Source: Cotesia glomerata (lineage: Eukaryota; Arthropoda; Insecta; Hymenoptera; Braconidae). Taken from it: a stretch of DNA of 64,000 bases. The stretch covers positions 1,488,001 through 1,552,000 of the forward strand of contig NC_058162.1 of NCBI RefSeq assembly GCF_020080835.1, read 5' to 3'. A model generated the notes under the pieces. It did not search any database. It saw only the letters and a list, made by a program, of their open reading frames with translations, and was not told where the DNA came from. How positions within the stretch are numbered: the first letter of the stretch is position 1; each line of letters starts with the position of its first letter. The position numbers and the translations under genes are program-made. Positions 1 through 12,599 of the stretch are shown piece after piece.

Positions 1-1300
1 GCAGCATTGGCGCTGAATTAACAGCATTAGGATGGATTTGCTGAAGCTGTTGTTGCATTTGAGTCTGAGTGTACTGAATATGTGTCTGACCTTGTCGAAT
101 AACTTGCTGTTGCTGAGGATGGTTCATCTGCATCGCAGACTGCATTTGAGCTGGTACTTGAGTCGACAAAGGCATCTGTGACGGCACAGACATCTGATTA
201 AGCATGTACTGCTGCGACGGCTGCGGCTGTTGGAGAATCTGAGAAGGTTGCTGAATTTGAGGCTGCAGAGTCTGCTGTATTTGCTGTGGCTGACTGTGGG
301 TTGTCATCTGAAGCTGCTGTTGCGGTATCTGAGACTGAGATTGTATCTGAGGCGGCATTTGTGGCTGCTGCTGTTGAAGCTGTTGTTGAGGCTGAGATTG
401 CATTTGAGTTTGCTGGGGCTGGATTTGAGGCTGAGGTTGCTGTTGTTGCTGAATTTGGGGCTGCTGTTGTTGCTGAATTTGAGGCTGTTGTTGGATCTGA
501 GGCTGAGATTGCATCTGCGGCATCTGAGTCTGTTGAAGTTGAGGTTGCATTTGGGGATGTTGATGCATTTGAGGCTGCTGGATTTGAGTTTGAATTGTAG
601 GTTGCTGAACTGAAGACTGCTGCTGCAATTGCGGCTGTACTTGTGGTTGTATATGCTGTTGAATAGAAGGAAATTGTGGTGGACCTTGGATAGTTTGTGG
701 TGTGGAGCACTGTGAGGAGTTTGCACTTAAAGCTTGTCCAACATGTTGAGAATATTGCGGTTGGGATTGAGCTTGAGATTGAAATTGTTGCGGCGACTGC
801 TGCTGCTGTTGTGGTTGCTGTTGTTGTTGTTGTTGTGGCTGCTGCTGTTGTTGCTGTGGTTGCTGCTGCTGCTGTTGTTGTTGTTGTTGTTGTTGAGGTT
901 GTTGCTGTGGTGGTTGATATGCTTGTTGTTGATACTGTACAGACTGTTGAGTATTTTGAACAGCTTGAGGAATTTGTTGAGCTTGTTGAGGCTGGACCAC
1001 AGAAGTTTGTTGTTGTTGCATCAGCGGTTGCTGCTGAATAATCTGGACTTGTTGTGGCTGCAGACATGCTTGTTGGCCTTGTTGATTTTGTTGTAAAAGT
1101 GGCTGTTGTTGTTGTTGCTGTGGCTGTGGTTGTTGCTGTTGATCTTGATGTTGCTGCTGGATAATTTGCTGCTGAATCTGCATCGGTTGTTGAATTGATA
1201 CCTGTCCTTGCAACATATTTATATTCGACTGAATTTGCTGTTGCTGCAATTGTACTTGCAGTAACAATTGCTGCTGCTGTTGCTGTTGTTGCAACAATGA
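1..1300 (-). repeat. Glutamine-rich (CAR)n coding tract of Wnk
   Basis: On the minus strand this is almost entirely CAA/CAG codons interspersed with Pro, Met, Leu, Ile, Val and Thr, about 430 residues in the Wnk reading frame with no stop. On the plus strand it reads as tgt/tgc triplet repeats, which create long spurious antisense open frames. Imperfect CAA/CAG mixing suggests an old, selected polyQ domain and not a recent pure expansion. Confidence 0.9.
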
Positions 1301-4300
1301 TTCATTAGCAGACTGAGTTTCAACGTCCCTATCAATACGTTCTTTTTCTTCTTTATTTTTACGATCTTCACGCTCTCTCAGCAAAGTAGCAATTTGTGAT
1401 TTTAACATCTTAGTAATTGCCTTGGCGTCTTCTTCAAGAATCAAACTAGACTTGGCCATTTCCAATGCTACCTCTTCAGCATTATCTCTTTGTATGTCAA
1501 AATCAAACTGTATAGCCTCGTTTTCTTTGTGCTTGTTGGTACGCTTCTTAGGATCAAGAACACGCAATCTAAATTCAACTCTAGACAATTCGGGATCAGC
1601 TACCGCTGTTTCACGGGATACCATTTCTAATTTCAAACCTATGTCGTCAGCAAAAAATTCGTGGTTTAATAAATCTTTAACCAAAGGACGTTCATCTTTT
1701 TTTAAACGTATACACATTTCTATTATCTCACGTACTTCGGGATTTTCAACTTTGTCATAACTCAGTGGCTTAACACCTGATACGACTCGTTTATAAATTT
1801 GCGCTGGTCCAGCACACTCTGAGTATGGATATTCAGACGTAGCCATCTCGAGCATACACATACCAAAGGCATATACATCTACAGATTCATCATAATGTTC
1901 TTCGTACATCTCTGGTGCCATGAATTCTGGTGTTCCAATAACACTTTTTGCAAAACTTCGGTTTTTTAAAGTTGCCAAACCTAAATCGCCTATTTTTACA
2001 CTTCCAGTTGTTCCAGTAATAAAAATATTATCACACTTTAAGTCACGGTGAATTATAGGAGGTGATCTCGAATGTAAAAAACTTAAACCTTTTAAAATTT
2101 GTCGACACCATGATTTAACAACTTTTGGGTTTATTTTTTTGAATCTTTTTAAATATCTAAAACAAAAAATTTATAAAGTTAATAATAATTTATGCGTCAT
2201 ATACGGAAAGAACAAGATTGCACTGGATAATATTGTAGATTATAGACAGTGACATCTGGAGTGAAAAAAATTTCAGATTGTAGCTAGTATAATCCAAATT
2301 AAATCTTGTCACAAATATAAACGTAAAAACTACGTCTTGTACACTATTTTTTCGTAGACATGTCTATTCATACGTAAAAAAATTTGGAAAACGGTTGACC
2401 CTAAAGGCCATCCCTGCAACTTCCTGCCAATTCCATACCTAAACGCTTGAAATTGCACTTATGACGTTTCTGAGCTCTTCGAGCTCTAAAATACTATTTG
2501 TGTGTTATTTTGAGCTCTCCGAGCTCAAAGAAATAGCTTTTGTATGCTTTTGAGCTCTTCGAGCTCAAAAGTCTGGTAGAAATTTAATAAAACAGTATTT
2601 TTTGAATTTTCAAACTGCAATAATTTCTAGATGAATGAATCGATTTTCATGCGGTTGGCAGAACTTCACGCAGTTTTTTAGAATCTATGATATACTTTTG
2701 AACATAAACTGATCGAACCGAAAATCTTAGAGAAATTTGAAAAATTCACTTTTTCCGAATTTTTTCGACAACGATAACTCACGAACCAATCAACCAATTT
2801 CCACGTTCTTGGTGGCGATCGACGTGATTTTTTGAGCTCTAATAATTATTTTATTTTGTCAAAAATGATCCGATAAGAAATCTCGAAGTTATGTGAAAAA
2901 AACACTTATTTTCGAAATTTTTCGTTTTCGATAACCCCCGAACGAATCAACCGATTATAATGGGATTGGTGGCAATCGACGTGGTTTTTCAAGCTCAAGA
3001 GCTGATTAGTTTTTGGAAGTGATCGGTGGAGCCGTTTAGAAGTTATTCCAAAAAAACGATTTTTTGAAAATTTTATTTTTGAGATTTTTTAAAATCTAGC
3101 GAACCGAATCGATTCAAATTTTCACGAAATTTAATGGCAAGGATACTCTTTGGATCGCCACCTATTTCGATTCGATCGGCCGAGCTGTTAAAAAGTTATA
3201 AGAGATTTACATACATACATACATACATACACACACACATACATACATACAGCCGCACGGACACCATCGCGGGAATAGTCAGGGAAACTTCCTGTGACTT
3301 TAAAACGTTGAGATCTGATGAAAACTCGATTTTCGCAATACGCGGTAAAAGCAATAACTTCCCGATTTTTGAAAATTTTCAATTTTCTTAGCGGGAAGTT
3401 AAAAATCTTGATAAATCCACGCCATGTGAATATAAGGGTCTTAAAACCACGCGGCATGAATATAAGAGTCTTAAAACCACGTTGTGCGAATTTAAGGTAG
3501 TTGTAGCGTGATAGGCATTTCAACAGAAAATTATAAAATTTTTTTTATCGAAAGATAAATATATTAATAATTCACTACCAAAATTTCAGATCAATAGACC
3601 GCACCGTTTTTAAGTAATTAATTTTCGAAATTGCATCTTTTACACGTAGAGGTATAGAGAGATGGTAAAGTTAGTATGAAATCTTTGGCCTACTCGAGTG
3701 GTACGGAAGATTTCATACTAACTTTACCATCTCTCTATACCTCTACGTGTAAAAGATGAAATTTCGAAAATTAATTACTCAAAAACGGTGCGGTCAATTG
3801 ATCTGAAATTTTGGTAGTGAATTATTAATATATTTATCTTTCAATAAAAAAAATTTCACAATTTTCTGTTGAAATGCTTATCACGCAACAACTACCTTAA
3901 AAGAAATTACGGAGATACCATTGGTTGGGTATTAATCCAAATTCTACTCTAATACAATTTCACTCTAATTGTATACTTTTAACTATTTCTGTATGTATAT
4001 ATAATGTACCCTTAATTATGTCTGTATTTTTTATAAGTTTGCCATTCAGCTATTAGGCCTTGGCATAATAAAGCAAATCTATTTATCTATCTAATTTCTT
4101 GTTGAATAAAATCTACCAAAAAGTCAACATTTTTTTTTGTGACGCTTAAGATACAATCTCGGATTATATCCAGTGGAATCTTACACGGTATCATCTGAAA
4201 TTTTACTGGAGAAAATGGGGGATTACAATGAGTATAATCTGGACTATACTAGCTACTATCTTATGACATTAAAGTTAGCAGTAACTTGATAATTTTTTTA

Positions 4301-7300
4301 TTTTATTCAACAAATAAATCTTTTCTGAAAAATTATTTTTAAAAAAAATTGCATTTATAATTTTTTTAAATTTCTACAAGTCAATTTTTTTTTGCTATAA
4401 TTTACTTGTTAAAAAAATTATTAAATATCTGCTAAATTAATTCTCATTACAATCTGAAATTTTTTTTCACTACAGATGTCACTACGTATAATCTGAATTG
4501 TTATCCAGAACAATCTTGTTCTTTCCGTGTACTAAAGTTAAATAATTTATTTTATAATATATAAATAACCAATAAACTTACGTTTTTAATGTTCCTGAGG
4601 TCATAAGCTCAGTAACAAGAACAATGTATTTTCTTTTGGTAAGAGTGACTTCCCAGTAATCATAAAACCTAACAATATTAGGATGCTGAAGACCCTTGAG
4701 CATTTCAGCTTCTTCACGGAATCTCATACGTTCACTTTTATTCAATTTTTTTTCTTGAAGTTCACACCAAGCAACAGAAACTCCAGTTTGAGTGTCCAGA
4801 CCTCTGTAGACAGTTTTAAAACTTCCACGTCCAATTTCTTCCTCAAATTTAAGAAAACGTTCATCAGGAGACATACCAATAGCCTTTTCTTCATCCTTAT
4901 CCTCAACAGTTTGTACCTTAACTTTCATAAGTAAATTTCTTACATCTTCCATCGGCATGGTCTTTTGTTTTTCAAGCTTTTCATCAGCTTTAAAATTTTC
5001 ATCCAACAATGGTCCAATAAATCCTTCAACAGTTTCTTCTTGGACCTGCACTTGGTCTTTAGCCTCAGCCTCTTTTGGTGGATCATTCTCACTGAAACTT
5101 TGACTTTTATTATTAGATTGAAAATCTTGCTCAGCATCAAATGTAATAACTTTTCCTAATTTACTTAATGACTCTCTTAGAGCTTGAGCTGCTACAATAT
5201 CACTGATACTCGTACTATTATCATCTTCATATATCGTTACTTGATTATTATCCTCTTCAATATTAGCCGTCATTTCCGTTTCTCTATTTTCTACAATCGT
5301 TGATTCTTCAGTAACCTTAGAAGTAACAAATCTTGTATTTTTAATCTTTTCTAATTTTGTCTTTTCACTACTATCACTTGAACTTATAATATCATTTTCA
5401 CTATCATTATTAATTGTTTTAGTTGAATTTTTCCTAATATTTGAATCACAATTATCCGTAGATTCTGTTGAAATCTTTCTCTTAGGTATTTGTGACACCG
5501 AGTCATTAGAATTTTTTTTCCTATCACCAGAATCTACTCCAGAATCTTTAGAAGTTTTTCTACTCCGTTCCTCCGATTTTGTTCCACTTGGCGATTGATG
5601 TTTGTCCATACTGTCCATAGACCTGGGATGACTCGAAGAGCGCATCATCGATCGTTTTTTGACTTGGTTTGAATAATCAACATCCAAACTTTTTTGTGAT
5701 AATTTTTTACTGGACGCCGGGATAGTTTTAGAATTTTCAGGAGCATCTTGTGTCTCGTGGAACGACTTTTTAAACCCATTATTATCATCGTTACACGCCG
5801 AGTCAGTCTCGACTAGTGGACTATTATCAACAGTCTTATTATTATCATTATCTTTTAATTTATTAGATTTACCCTTAACAGCTGGTAGAATAGACACTGA
5901 ATCAATGCCTGATACTCTTGACATAATTTCTACCACCTCCTCAGCATCACTGCAAGCAGTGTCACCGCTGCTGTAATCTCTCGTTATTAACTGCGAGTTT
6001 TGCGACGAACAAGACGCATCAGAAATGCTGTTAGTTTTTTTCTTTGGCGATGGTGAGCCACCAGATACAACTCCATTACTCGTTATCGAGGCTGTTTCGA
6101 CACTACTGTCACTCAAATTACGGTGCTGTTTTTTACTGTTTGTCAATGAACGATTCGTTGAGGAGGATTTACTAGCGCTTGAACCAACTTGATTAATAAT
6201 TGATAATTTACGCTGACGGCGATTATGGTGACTATTGTGAGTCTTCTGCGCATTAACAATACCGCAAGTTCCTCCGGTCTCTTGTGAGGCTATATGACCC
6301 ACTCCAAGACCAATTCCTCCTTGACTACTTCCGGCACCACTGGCCACCAGCTTTGGACATAAACCAGACAGGCCAACACTAGCTCCGCCTGACGCACGTT
6401 GCCTGCTTGCCTCATACCTGCAATAAAAAATAACAAAACATTACATACCAACACGGTGATAAATAAATTATATATATATATTGATATTTTCTGGCTCATT
6501 AATGCAATGACATTTGCGGTTACTCATGTAGACCAACAAATTATATTTATTATATTTATTTTTATTAAAAATTCAAACTTTAATAAATTAAAATCGACTT
6601 ATTTTTTATCAAATAGTTATAGTAATCTGAAATAATGTTATTAAATATTTAAATTTAAATTTATTAAAAATAGTTTAATCATTAGCGAACCAAAAATAGA
6701 TCCCTTAATTTAAAAATATTTTATTATTAATTATGTTAATAATTGTATTAAATATTGAAGCAAAAGAAGCATTATGAAAATAATTGCAATGATTTTGCGA
6801 AAATAATTTATTATAATAATAAAATTACCTATATAGGTAATATAAATGTGAATGAAATATTTCATTACAAATGAAAATATCTTGGCAGATCGTAAACACA
6901 ATTTCAAGGTTTTTTTATTTTAGCTTTTGCAATATAATGGAATAGAGATAACGAATGCAAGAGAAAAATAGATAGATATTATCGATGCAAATAAAAATAA
7001 AATAAAATAAGCGTGTATTAATAATATGCAGTGATGTGTGAAAATATAAGAAGCATGAATTTTGATACAGACATCATTATACCTGTCCTGTCTGGAATGG
7101 CCAGATGGAAATAACCCTCGCACTACGTTGCCTATAGCTGCTCTCTTTTTCGAATCTTTTTCACGTCCTCTACACCCTCCTCCACCTGTGCCCACCTGAC
7201 AATGCTCTTGACGATGTCCTCGCTCAGTCTAAAAAAATTAGTATTAATTTAGAAATTATTTCAAATAAGTTTTTGATGGAGGTTCCGTGATTTTTTATAC

Positions 7301-8703
7301 CCGGAAAAAAATAACCCCAAAATAAATATCTCCAGACAAAATATCCTAAAAAAAATAACCCTAAATAATATCTTAAATTGAATTTTTAAATAAAAAAATT
7401 TATTTTAACAATTATTAATGTCATTTTAAAAAATATTCGTAGCAAGACTTGAAAAAAAACTTTAAGTATTAGTTATCAGGTAATATTTGTCAAATATTAA
7501 AAAAATGATCATTAATTAATTATCAAAAATACAACACTTAAGCTTGTTACCGTGTTGTGCTTTTTTATCATGAATTTTGTATGTGTTTACTCAACATTAT
7601 TAATTTTAAAAAGATTAATATTTATATATATTATAATTAATAATTGCAATGCTTTATTTTGATCTCATTTAAAATTAAAAATATAATTTTTATGTTGATT
7701 TACGACTTTAATTCACTTCTTTGTATAACATGATATATCTCTGGTTTATTAAAATTTTTAATTAAATTTAATTGTAAGCCTTCAATTATTATTATTAAGT
7801 AATTTTGTACTGAGTATTATATACAAATGCAAACCAATGTATTAAATACTGATGGCTTTGAAGGAGCTTAGGTTCCAGAGTTAAATAAAATTTTTTATCT
7901 TTCAATATTTAATATTTAAATATTTAGTCTCGGGGATATTCATTTTGGGGATATTTTTTTCGGGATATCAAGAGTCCTGATACCCTAACTAGAAAATAAA
8001 TATCCAATTTAATAAGGAAGTTTTTATGTTAATTATTCAATTATTTTGTCTTTGAAATATCAAGAAAAAAATGAAAATTTTTTTATTTTTTTTTTAAATA
8101 TCTTTAAATAATAATTTTGCAATCTTATTAATAACACTGTTCATTTATTAATTTTTTAATTTTTCTAGGCATCGCCAAATAATTTTACTATTTTTATTTT
8201 TGTTTTATTTTCGAGCCAAAATTTCAGAATTTAAAAATTTATAATTTATATATTATAATTTAAGAAATATATTAATTGTTGTATAATACCGATTGGCGTT
8301 CAAATGAATAAATAAATAATTGTCAACATAATTTATTTCTTTTAGTTACCTTACTCGGTACTAAAACAAAATACTATTCCATGCAATTATTTACAAGTAC
8401 TGTTTAGTAGTAATATATTTAAAAAATAAAAAAAAAAAAAAAAAAAATTACCTTTAGATTAAGAAGTTTGATATTTAAACGACTAGAAGAATTAGTCGGT
8501 ACTGGACTCAAGTCACAACGCAATTTTCTGTGTGATTTTTCTACAATGGGATGATTACTGTCATCATCAAAATCAACTGTATTAGAATTACCAATAGGAT
8601 ATGCACGAGTAGATGTGAGTAAAATATTCTCAGTATTGGTCTCGACTTTATTATTCGTGCTCACAGGGCTCACTATTTTATTCTCATTGCAACATCTCGG
8701 CAT
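1..8703 (-). CDS. Wnk: WNK (with-no-lysine) serine/threonine kinase, 3' end off window
   Basis: Cytoplasmic kinase that activates SPAK/OSR1-type kinases to control cation-chloride cotransport. Coding exons (minus): 8703-8452, 7228-7083, 6417-4582, 2156-1 (incomplete); phases agree at each GT-AG junction. About 1463 residues are visible. The start at 8703 is fixed by an in-frame TAA just upstream. The kinase domain begins near residue 655. GRGSFKT carries the displaced WNK catalytic lysine and VAWCEL has cysteine where other kinases have lysine. HRDLKCDN (about residue 781), DLG (about 802) and GTPEFMAPEMYEEHYDESVD follow. After it comes the WNK autoinhibitory-type segment (AIQFDFDIQRDNAEEVALEM), then a charged helix, then a glutamine-rich tail from about residue 1031 to the window edge. 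The N-terminal 650 residues are Ser/Asn/Lys-rich low complexity. The 2.4-kb intron 2157-4581 is packed with repeats. Family identification is very secure; the N-terminal exon chain is inferred. Confidence 0.95.
2470..3200. repeat. GAGCTC hairpins followed by decayed tandem units of about 165 bp
   Basis: Three short palindromes of the form GAGCTC-N2/3-GAGCTC lie between 2470 and 2570. They are followed by three related units starting near 2755, 2915 and 3080. The first two share ATCAACC, then TTGGTGGC(G/A)ATCGACGTG, and all end near AGTTAT. The third is strongly diverged. No coding potential is apparent. This resembles a dispersed repeat carried inside the Wnk intron. Confidence 0.55.
3209..3252. 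repeat. (ACAT)n / (ACAC) microsatellite
   Basis: Runs of acat tetranucleotides with a short acacac interruption. Immediately downstream, 3355-3364 (TAACTTCCCG) pairs with 3392-3401 (CGGGAAGTTA) in a small hairpin, and an imperfect 28-bp tandem repeat occupies about 3427-3495. Confidence 0.8.
3491..3901. mobile_element. Near-perfect 411-bp palindrome (foldback/MITE-like), Wnk intron
   Basis: The two arms of about 190 bp are inverted copies with few mismatches. The outer ends are TTTAAGGTAGTTG and its complement. The inner stem includes AGTATGAAATCTT against AAGATTTCATACT, separated by a loop of about 22 bp near 3685-3706 containing CTCGAG. The strong symmetry suggests a young foldback element or a long dsRNA-forming intron segment. 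Confidence 0.8.
4263..4447 (-). mobile_element. Family A MITE-like element (Wnk intron)
   Basis: Starts ATGACATTAAAGTTAGCAG and ends with the complement of ATGA-AATTAATTTAGCAG. Flanks tactatctt (4254-4262) and tacaatctg (4448-4456) match at 7 of 9 positions, consistent with an aged 9-bp target duplication. It is inserted into the right arm of the 2201-4532 element. Confidence 0.7.
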
Positions 8704-9557
8704 TGCACGAAAATCAATCGTATACTTGAAATGGTTTTAGAGTTTGTCACAGCCTTCGGCAACACTGCTCTTAATAATTAGATAATAACATATATTATGA
8801 TTAGTTGACTTCTTTGTAAGCTTAGAATATATTTTCATCTGTTGAAGATCTATCTCAAAAAGATCTACGTCAAAATTTAATTGTTTCAGAACTTTAAGCT
8901 TAAATGTTAATATTTATAAAATCAAATGTATCTAACACTTGCAACATTCACCGATTACACTTAAATAATATCTTTTTTTCTCAACATTATTATTAGTAAC
9001 TAAGCTTAAATATTCTTTTGTCTGTCACGAAGCTCTATTTCAAGTCTTGTGTTTCTGTTTAAATCAACCAAGTTATTTCATAGCTATAAACTAGTATCAT
9101 CATTGACTGGAATGACGTATTCTAAAAAATAAGAAGAAAAACATTAATAATTAACAATATTTTTATAATAATAATTATTAAAATAACTAAGATGATAAAA
9201 TATGTACAAACCTACGATTGATTAAATAAATAAAGCTGGCTATTGATAAAAATATCTTTCAAGAGTTAGAAAAAAACTTTAATTCTTCAATAACAGCGTA
9301 TCTCGAAAAGCTTCTACGATGCTATAATCCCTCATGATAATTCATCAATGAATAATCTGAAAAATAAAATAAAATAAATTAATTATCTCAGAGTAATACA
9401 ATTATTATAATAATTAAATTTAATTTTTAAAGCATCAATAAACATTGAAGAATTAATTTTTTAAATATTTTAGCGTTGCATAATAAATACTTAATAATAT
9501 ATTTTAAAATATTAGATGACATATATATAATAAAAAATAATTAATAATTAATATTAC

Positions 9558-9905
9558 ATCACATTAAATTTAGCTCTCACAATCTTTTAATTATCTTTAA
9601 TAAAAAAATTTGTTCCAAAAAATTATTTTAAAAAAATTGCATTTTTAATTTATGAAATTTTCTAAATGTGAATTTTTTTTGCCATGATTTATTTTTTAAA
9701 AAAATTTTTAAAATTATCAAATATTTACTAAATTAATCTTTATAAAAGTATGACATTAAATTTAGCTGTCACTTGACAATTTTTTAATTTTCTTTAACCC
9801 AAAAATTATTTTTAAAAAATTGCATTTTTAATTTATTAAAATTTTTTTTTGTCATAATTTATTTATTAAAAAAAATTATTAAATATCTGGTAAATAAATT
9901 TTTAT
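9558..9905 (-). mobile_element. Two degenerate family A elements in tandem
   Basis: Two adjacent minus-orientation copies (about 9558-9743 and 9750-9905). Each begins near (ATG)ACATTAAATTTAGC and ends near TACTAAATTAATCTT or GGTAAATAAATTTTTAT. Interiors share the family A pattern AATTGCATTTTTAATTT and a GCCAT/GTCATAATTTATT block. No clear target duplication remains. Confidence 0.6.
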
Positions 9906-11114
9906 ACTACAGGTAGTCGATGGAATGAAAAAAAATGTATGATGCAGTATGATACATGAGAAATGAATTTTTCGTTGTCTAATCGCGGTTTACTTTGAAC
10001 AGATCATCAATACATTGCAGTGTCAAGAGCTTAACAAGTCAAGGCATAGGAAATCTGACTCTGCGAATGGAAACAAACTAATGCAGTATTGCTGGCCATC
10101 ACATATGTACATTGACAAGTAATACACGTGTATATGACATAAATTGCGCATAATTTTCATTATGCTCGTATCATTGATTATTATTATTATTACTCTTACT
10201 ATTATTCATTGTAGTTTATTAAATTAAAACTATTTGTGCTAAATAATATTTATTATTGATTATAGTTTTTTATGATTATTGTATAAGTGATAAATTTGAT
10301 ATCCAGTCGTATAGTGTAATCAAGTTAACATGAAACGCTGATGCGATGATACTTTGACAAGCTTACAAAGCACGTGTAAGTTAAAAAGAAAAAAAATGAG
10401 TATACTGTACTGTGAATAAGATAAAAAAGAATAGAATCGCAATTCTCCAATGCCTTATCAACTATTTGTTTATTTAATTTACCACATTACAAATTGTAAT
10501 GAGAAGCTATAAATTAAATGTGTGTGGCATTTTTAAATTAGTATATGTAACATGTGTGGCAATAATTGAGTGATAAAAATTGTCAAATTGATTGACAAAA
10601 AAAATATAATTAATAATATGCATAATCGTGACACGCCAGATTTTATGACGTAAATTAGTAAAACTCAACAGATTATTTAAATAATATTCATTGAAGTTCT
10701 ACGAACAAATGATATGACCACGTACTTAAAACCTGTCAAGATATAATATAAGTAAAACAGGCTTATTATAGAGTATACACGAAAACATTATATTAACACA
10801 CAAGTAAAGTCTCTACTGGTAATTTCAACTTGACTAACTCTCTATCAAAGTTAACAGACAAGACAAGGAAGAGTAGAGAAAATGAAGAAGAAAAAATATA
10901 TAAAACGAATCAGGGAAACATTGACAGTGCGCAGCAGCAAGTGTCGAGACGACACAGGCGTCACGGTTCTGTCGTTGTGTTATGTCGTGGTGGATTGTAT
11001 GATAGAGATACAGAACAGGGGCACGTGCGTGTGCAACCGAGGGCATATATTACGCACACCGCAAATCAAATAAGCTTTTTCAGTGTGTATAATACACAGT
11101 CACACTGATAGAGA

Positions 11115-11310
11115 ATAATAATAAAGTTAGCCGACATTTTTAATTCTTTGATTTTACTTAATTTATTAAATTACAACTAAAAAATGTTTTTTTTTTTAAT
11201 TGCACTTACAGTTTCTCAAATTTTCTACTTGTCAAATTTTTTTTTTTTTAATTATTTGTAATAACCTTTGTTCAATAAAAAAAATTATTAAAATTTTTAG
11301 ATGTCTTCAT
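11115..11310 (-). mobile_element. Family B MITE-like element
   Basis: The left end is a diverged form of the B terminus, reading AAAGTTAGCCGACAT. The right end is shortened (GATGTC...TTCAT). Flanks tgatagaga (11106-11114) and tgataaaga (11311-11319) match at 8 of 9 positions, a typical 9-bp target-site duplication for this superfamily. Confidence 0.7.
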
Positions 11311-11320
11311 TGATAAAGAA

Positions 11321-11731
11321 ATGAAAATTAATTTAGCAGATATTTAATAATTTTTTTAACAAATAAATTGTGGCAAAAAACAAGTAGAAAAAAAATTGAA
11401 ATGTAGAAATTTTAAAAAATAAAAAATGCAATTTTTTAAAAATAATTTTTTGGACAAAAATCTATGATATTTAAATTAGCAGTCACTAGATAATTTTTTA
11501 ATTTTATTTAACAAAAAAATTTGTTTTAAAAAATTATTTTTAAAAAATTGCATTTCTTATTTTTTTAAATTTCTAAATGTCAATTTTATTTTTTAATTTT
11601 TTTTTGCCATAATTTATTTTAAAAAAAAAATTCTAAAAATTATTAAATATCTGCTAAATTAATTTTCATAAAAAATCTATTTGTTAGAAAAAATTGAAAA
11701 ATGGTTAAGTGACTGCTAACTTTAATGTCAT
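11321..11731 (+). mobile_element. Family A element interrupted by a second family A element
   Basis: The outer copy begins ATGAAAATTAATTTAGCAG at 11321 and ends GACTGCTAACTTTAATGTCA(T) at 11731. It is split by an oppositely oriented copy at 11464-11669. Flanks of the inner copy, caaaaatct (11455-11463) and aaaaaatct (11670-11678), match at 8 of 9. Removing the inner copy restores a normal family A interior. Confidence 0.75.
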
Positions 11732-12599
11732 AGAAAGAAAGATGATAAAATTAAGAGACAAAACTAACGAGTGACAAAGAAAGAGTGATTTTTGTAGTGT
11801 GACGATGTGACCAACTCCACGTATACACATTTAAAGAATCTAATGTATACGCGGCACACGCCAGCACGCACGCTAAACACACACAAGTCTTCACACACAT
11901 CAACACTTGTACGTATATGTATATAAGTAAACTTTATGAACTTTATACACACGTGAAATCGTATGGCCACGATAATATGACATCTATCCCAAAAATATCG
12001 CGCTAGATTATTTCAATAAGCAGATACCAACAATATTATTATTAATATTGTTATTGGTTATTATTTATCACAAATGATGAATGTTGATACTAGTCAGTAG
12101 GATTTAAATAATAATAAAACAACAATGGTTAACTTGTCATTTAGTATCTACTGCCAGGATTACTCTGTTGAAGACACATTAATGACGTTCAATTAGTTTG
12201 ACCTGCACTATTCGAAAATATAATAATTAAATGTTTACCAGAATTGATGATTCAGCTCGGAGTGAAAGTCCTGAAAAACTCCGAGGAACTTAACACGAAA
12301 GACACGATAAAAGTATGGAGCACAGACTACATATACAATTGAGTGAGCCTCCAACGATCCTCCCGTGTATTCCCGGCGAGACGGCTCACAGTACACAATT
12401 ACACACACGCGTAGAACACACACCGTCAACGAGGAACGAACCAACACAATACTCCCCTCTTAACTCGTTTTCCCGGCGCCACACGTTTTTACTCACATTT
12501 ATACTGGCGAAAAATAGCCCCGACTACACCCAAATAATCACCATTTTTTTATATACTTCTCATTCTCAGGCATACTCTAGCGCACTCTTGAGATGCTAT

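Larger units (their letters stand above)
2201..4532. mobile_element. Inverted-repeat element with AAAGAACAAGAT ends, swollen by nested repeats (Wnk intron)
   Basis: Left end 2203-2300 and right end 4440-4532 are imperfect inverted copies of about 85 bp. Each begins with ACGGAAAGAACAAGATTG at the outer edge and contains a shared GTGACATCTG...GTGAAAAAAA block further in. A compact relative of about 216 bp lies at 40122-40337. The 2.3-kb interior here holds unrelated repeats: GAGCTC hairpins, tandem units, a long palindrome and a family A copy at 4263-4447. No transposase frame is seen. Confidence 0.6.

Noticed and set aside
198..1096. Several long open frames on both strands rich in Ser/Thr/Ala or Leu
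   Set aside because: They are the other frames of the (CAR)n tract that encodes the Wnk glutamine-rich tail.
10830..11970. Open frames of 60-92 codons on both strands
   Set aside because: No recognisable domain, no splice context, and composition follows local CpG/GT-rich DNA. Kept only as a possible regulatory or non-coding exon region.
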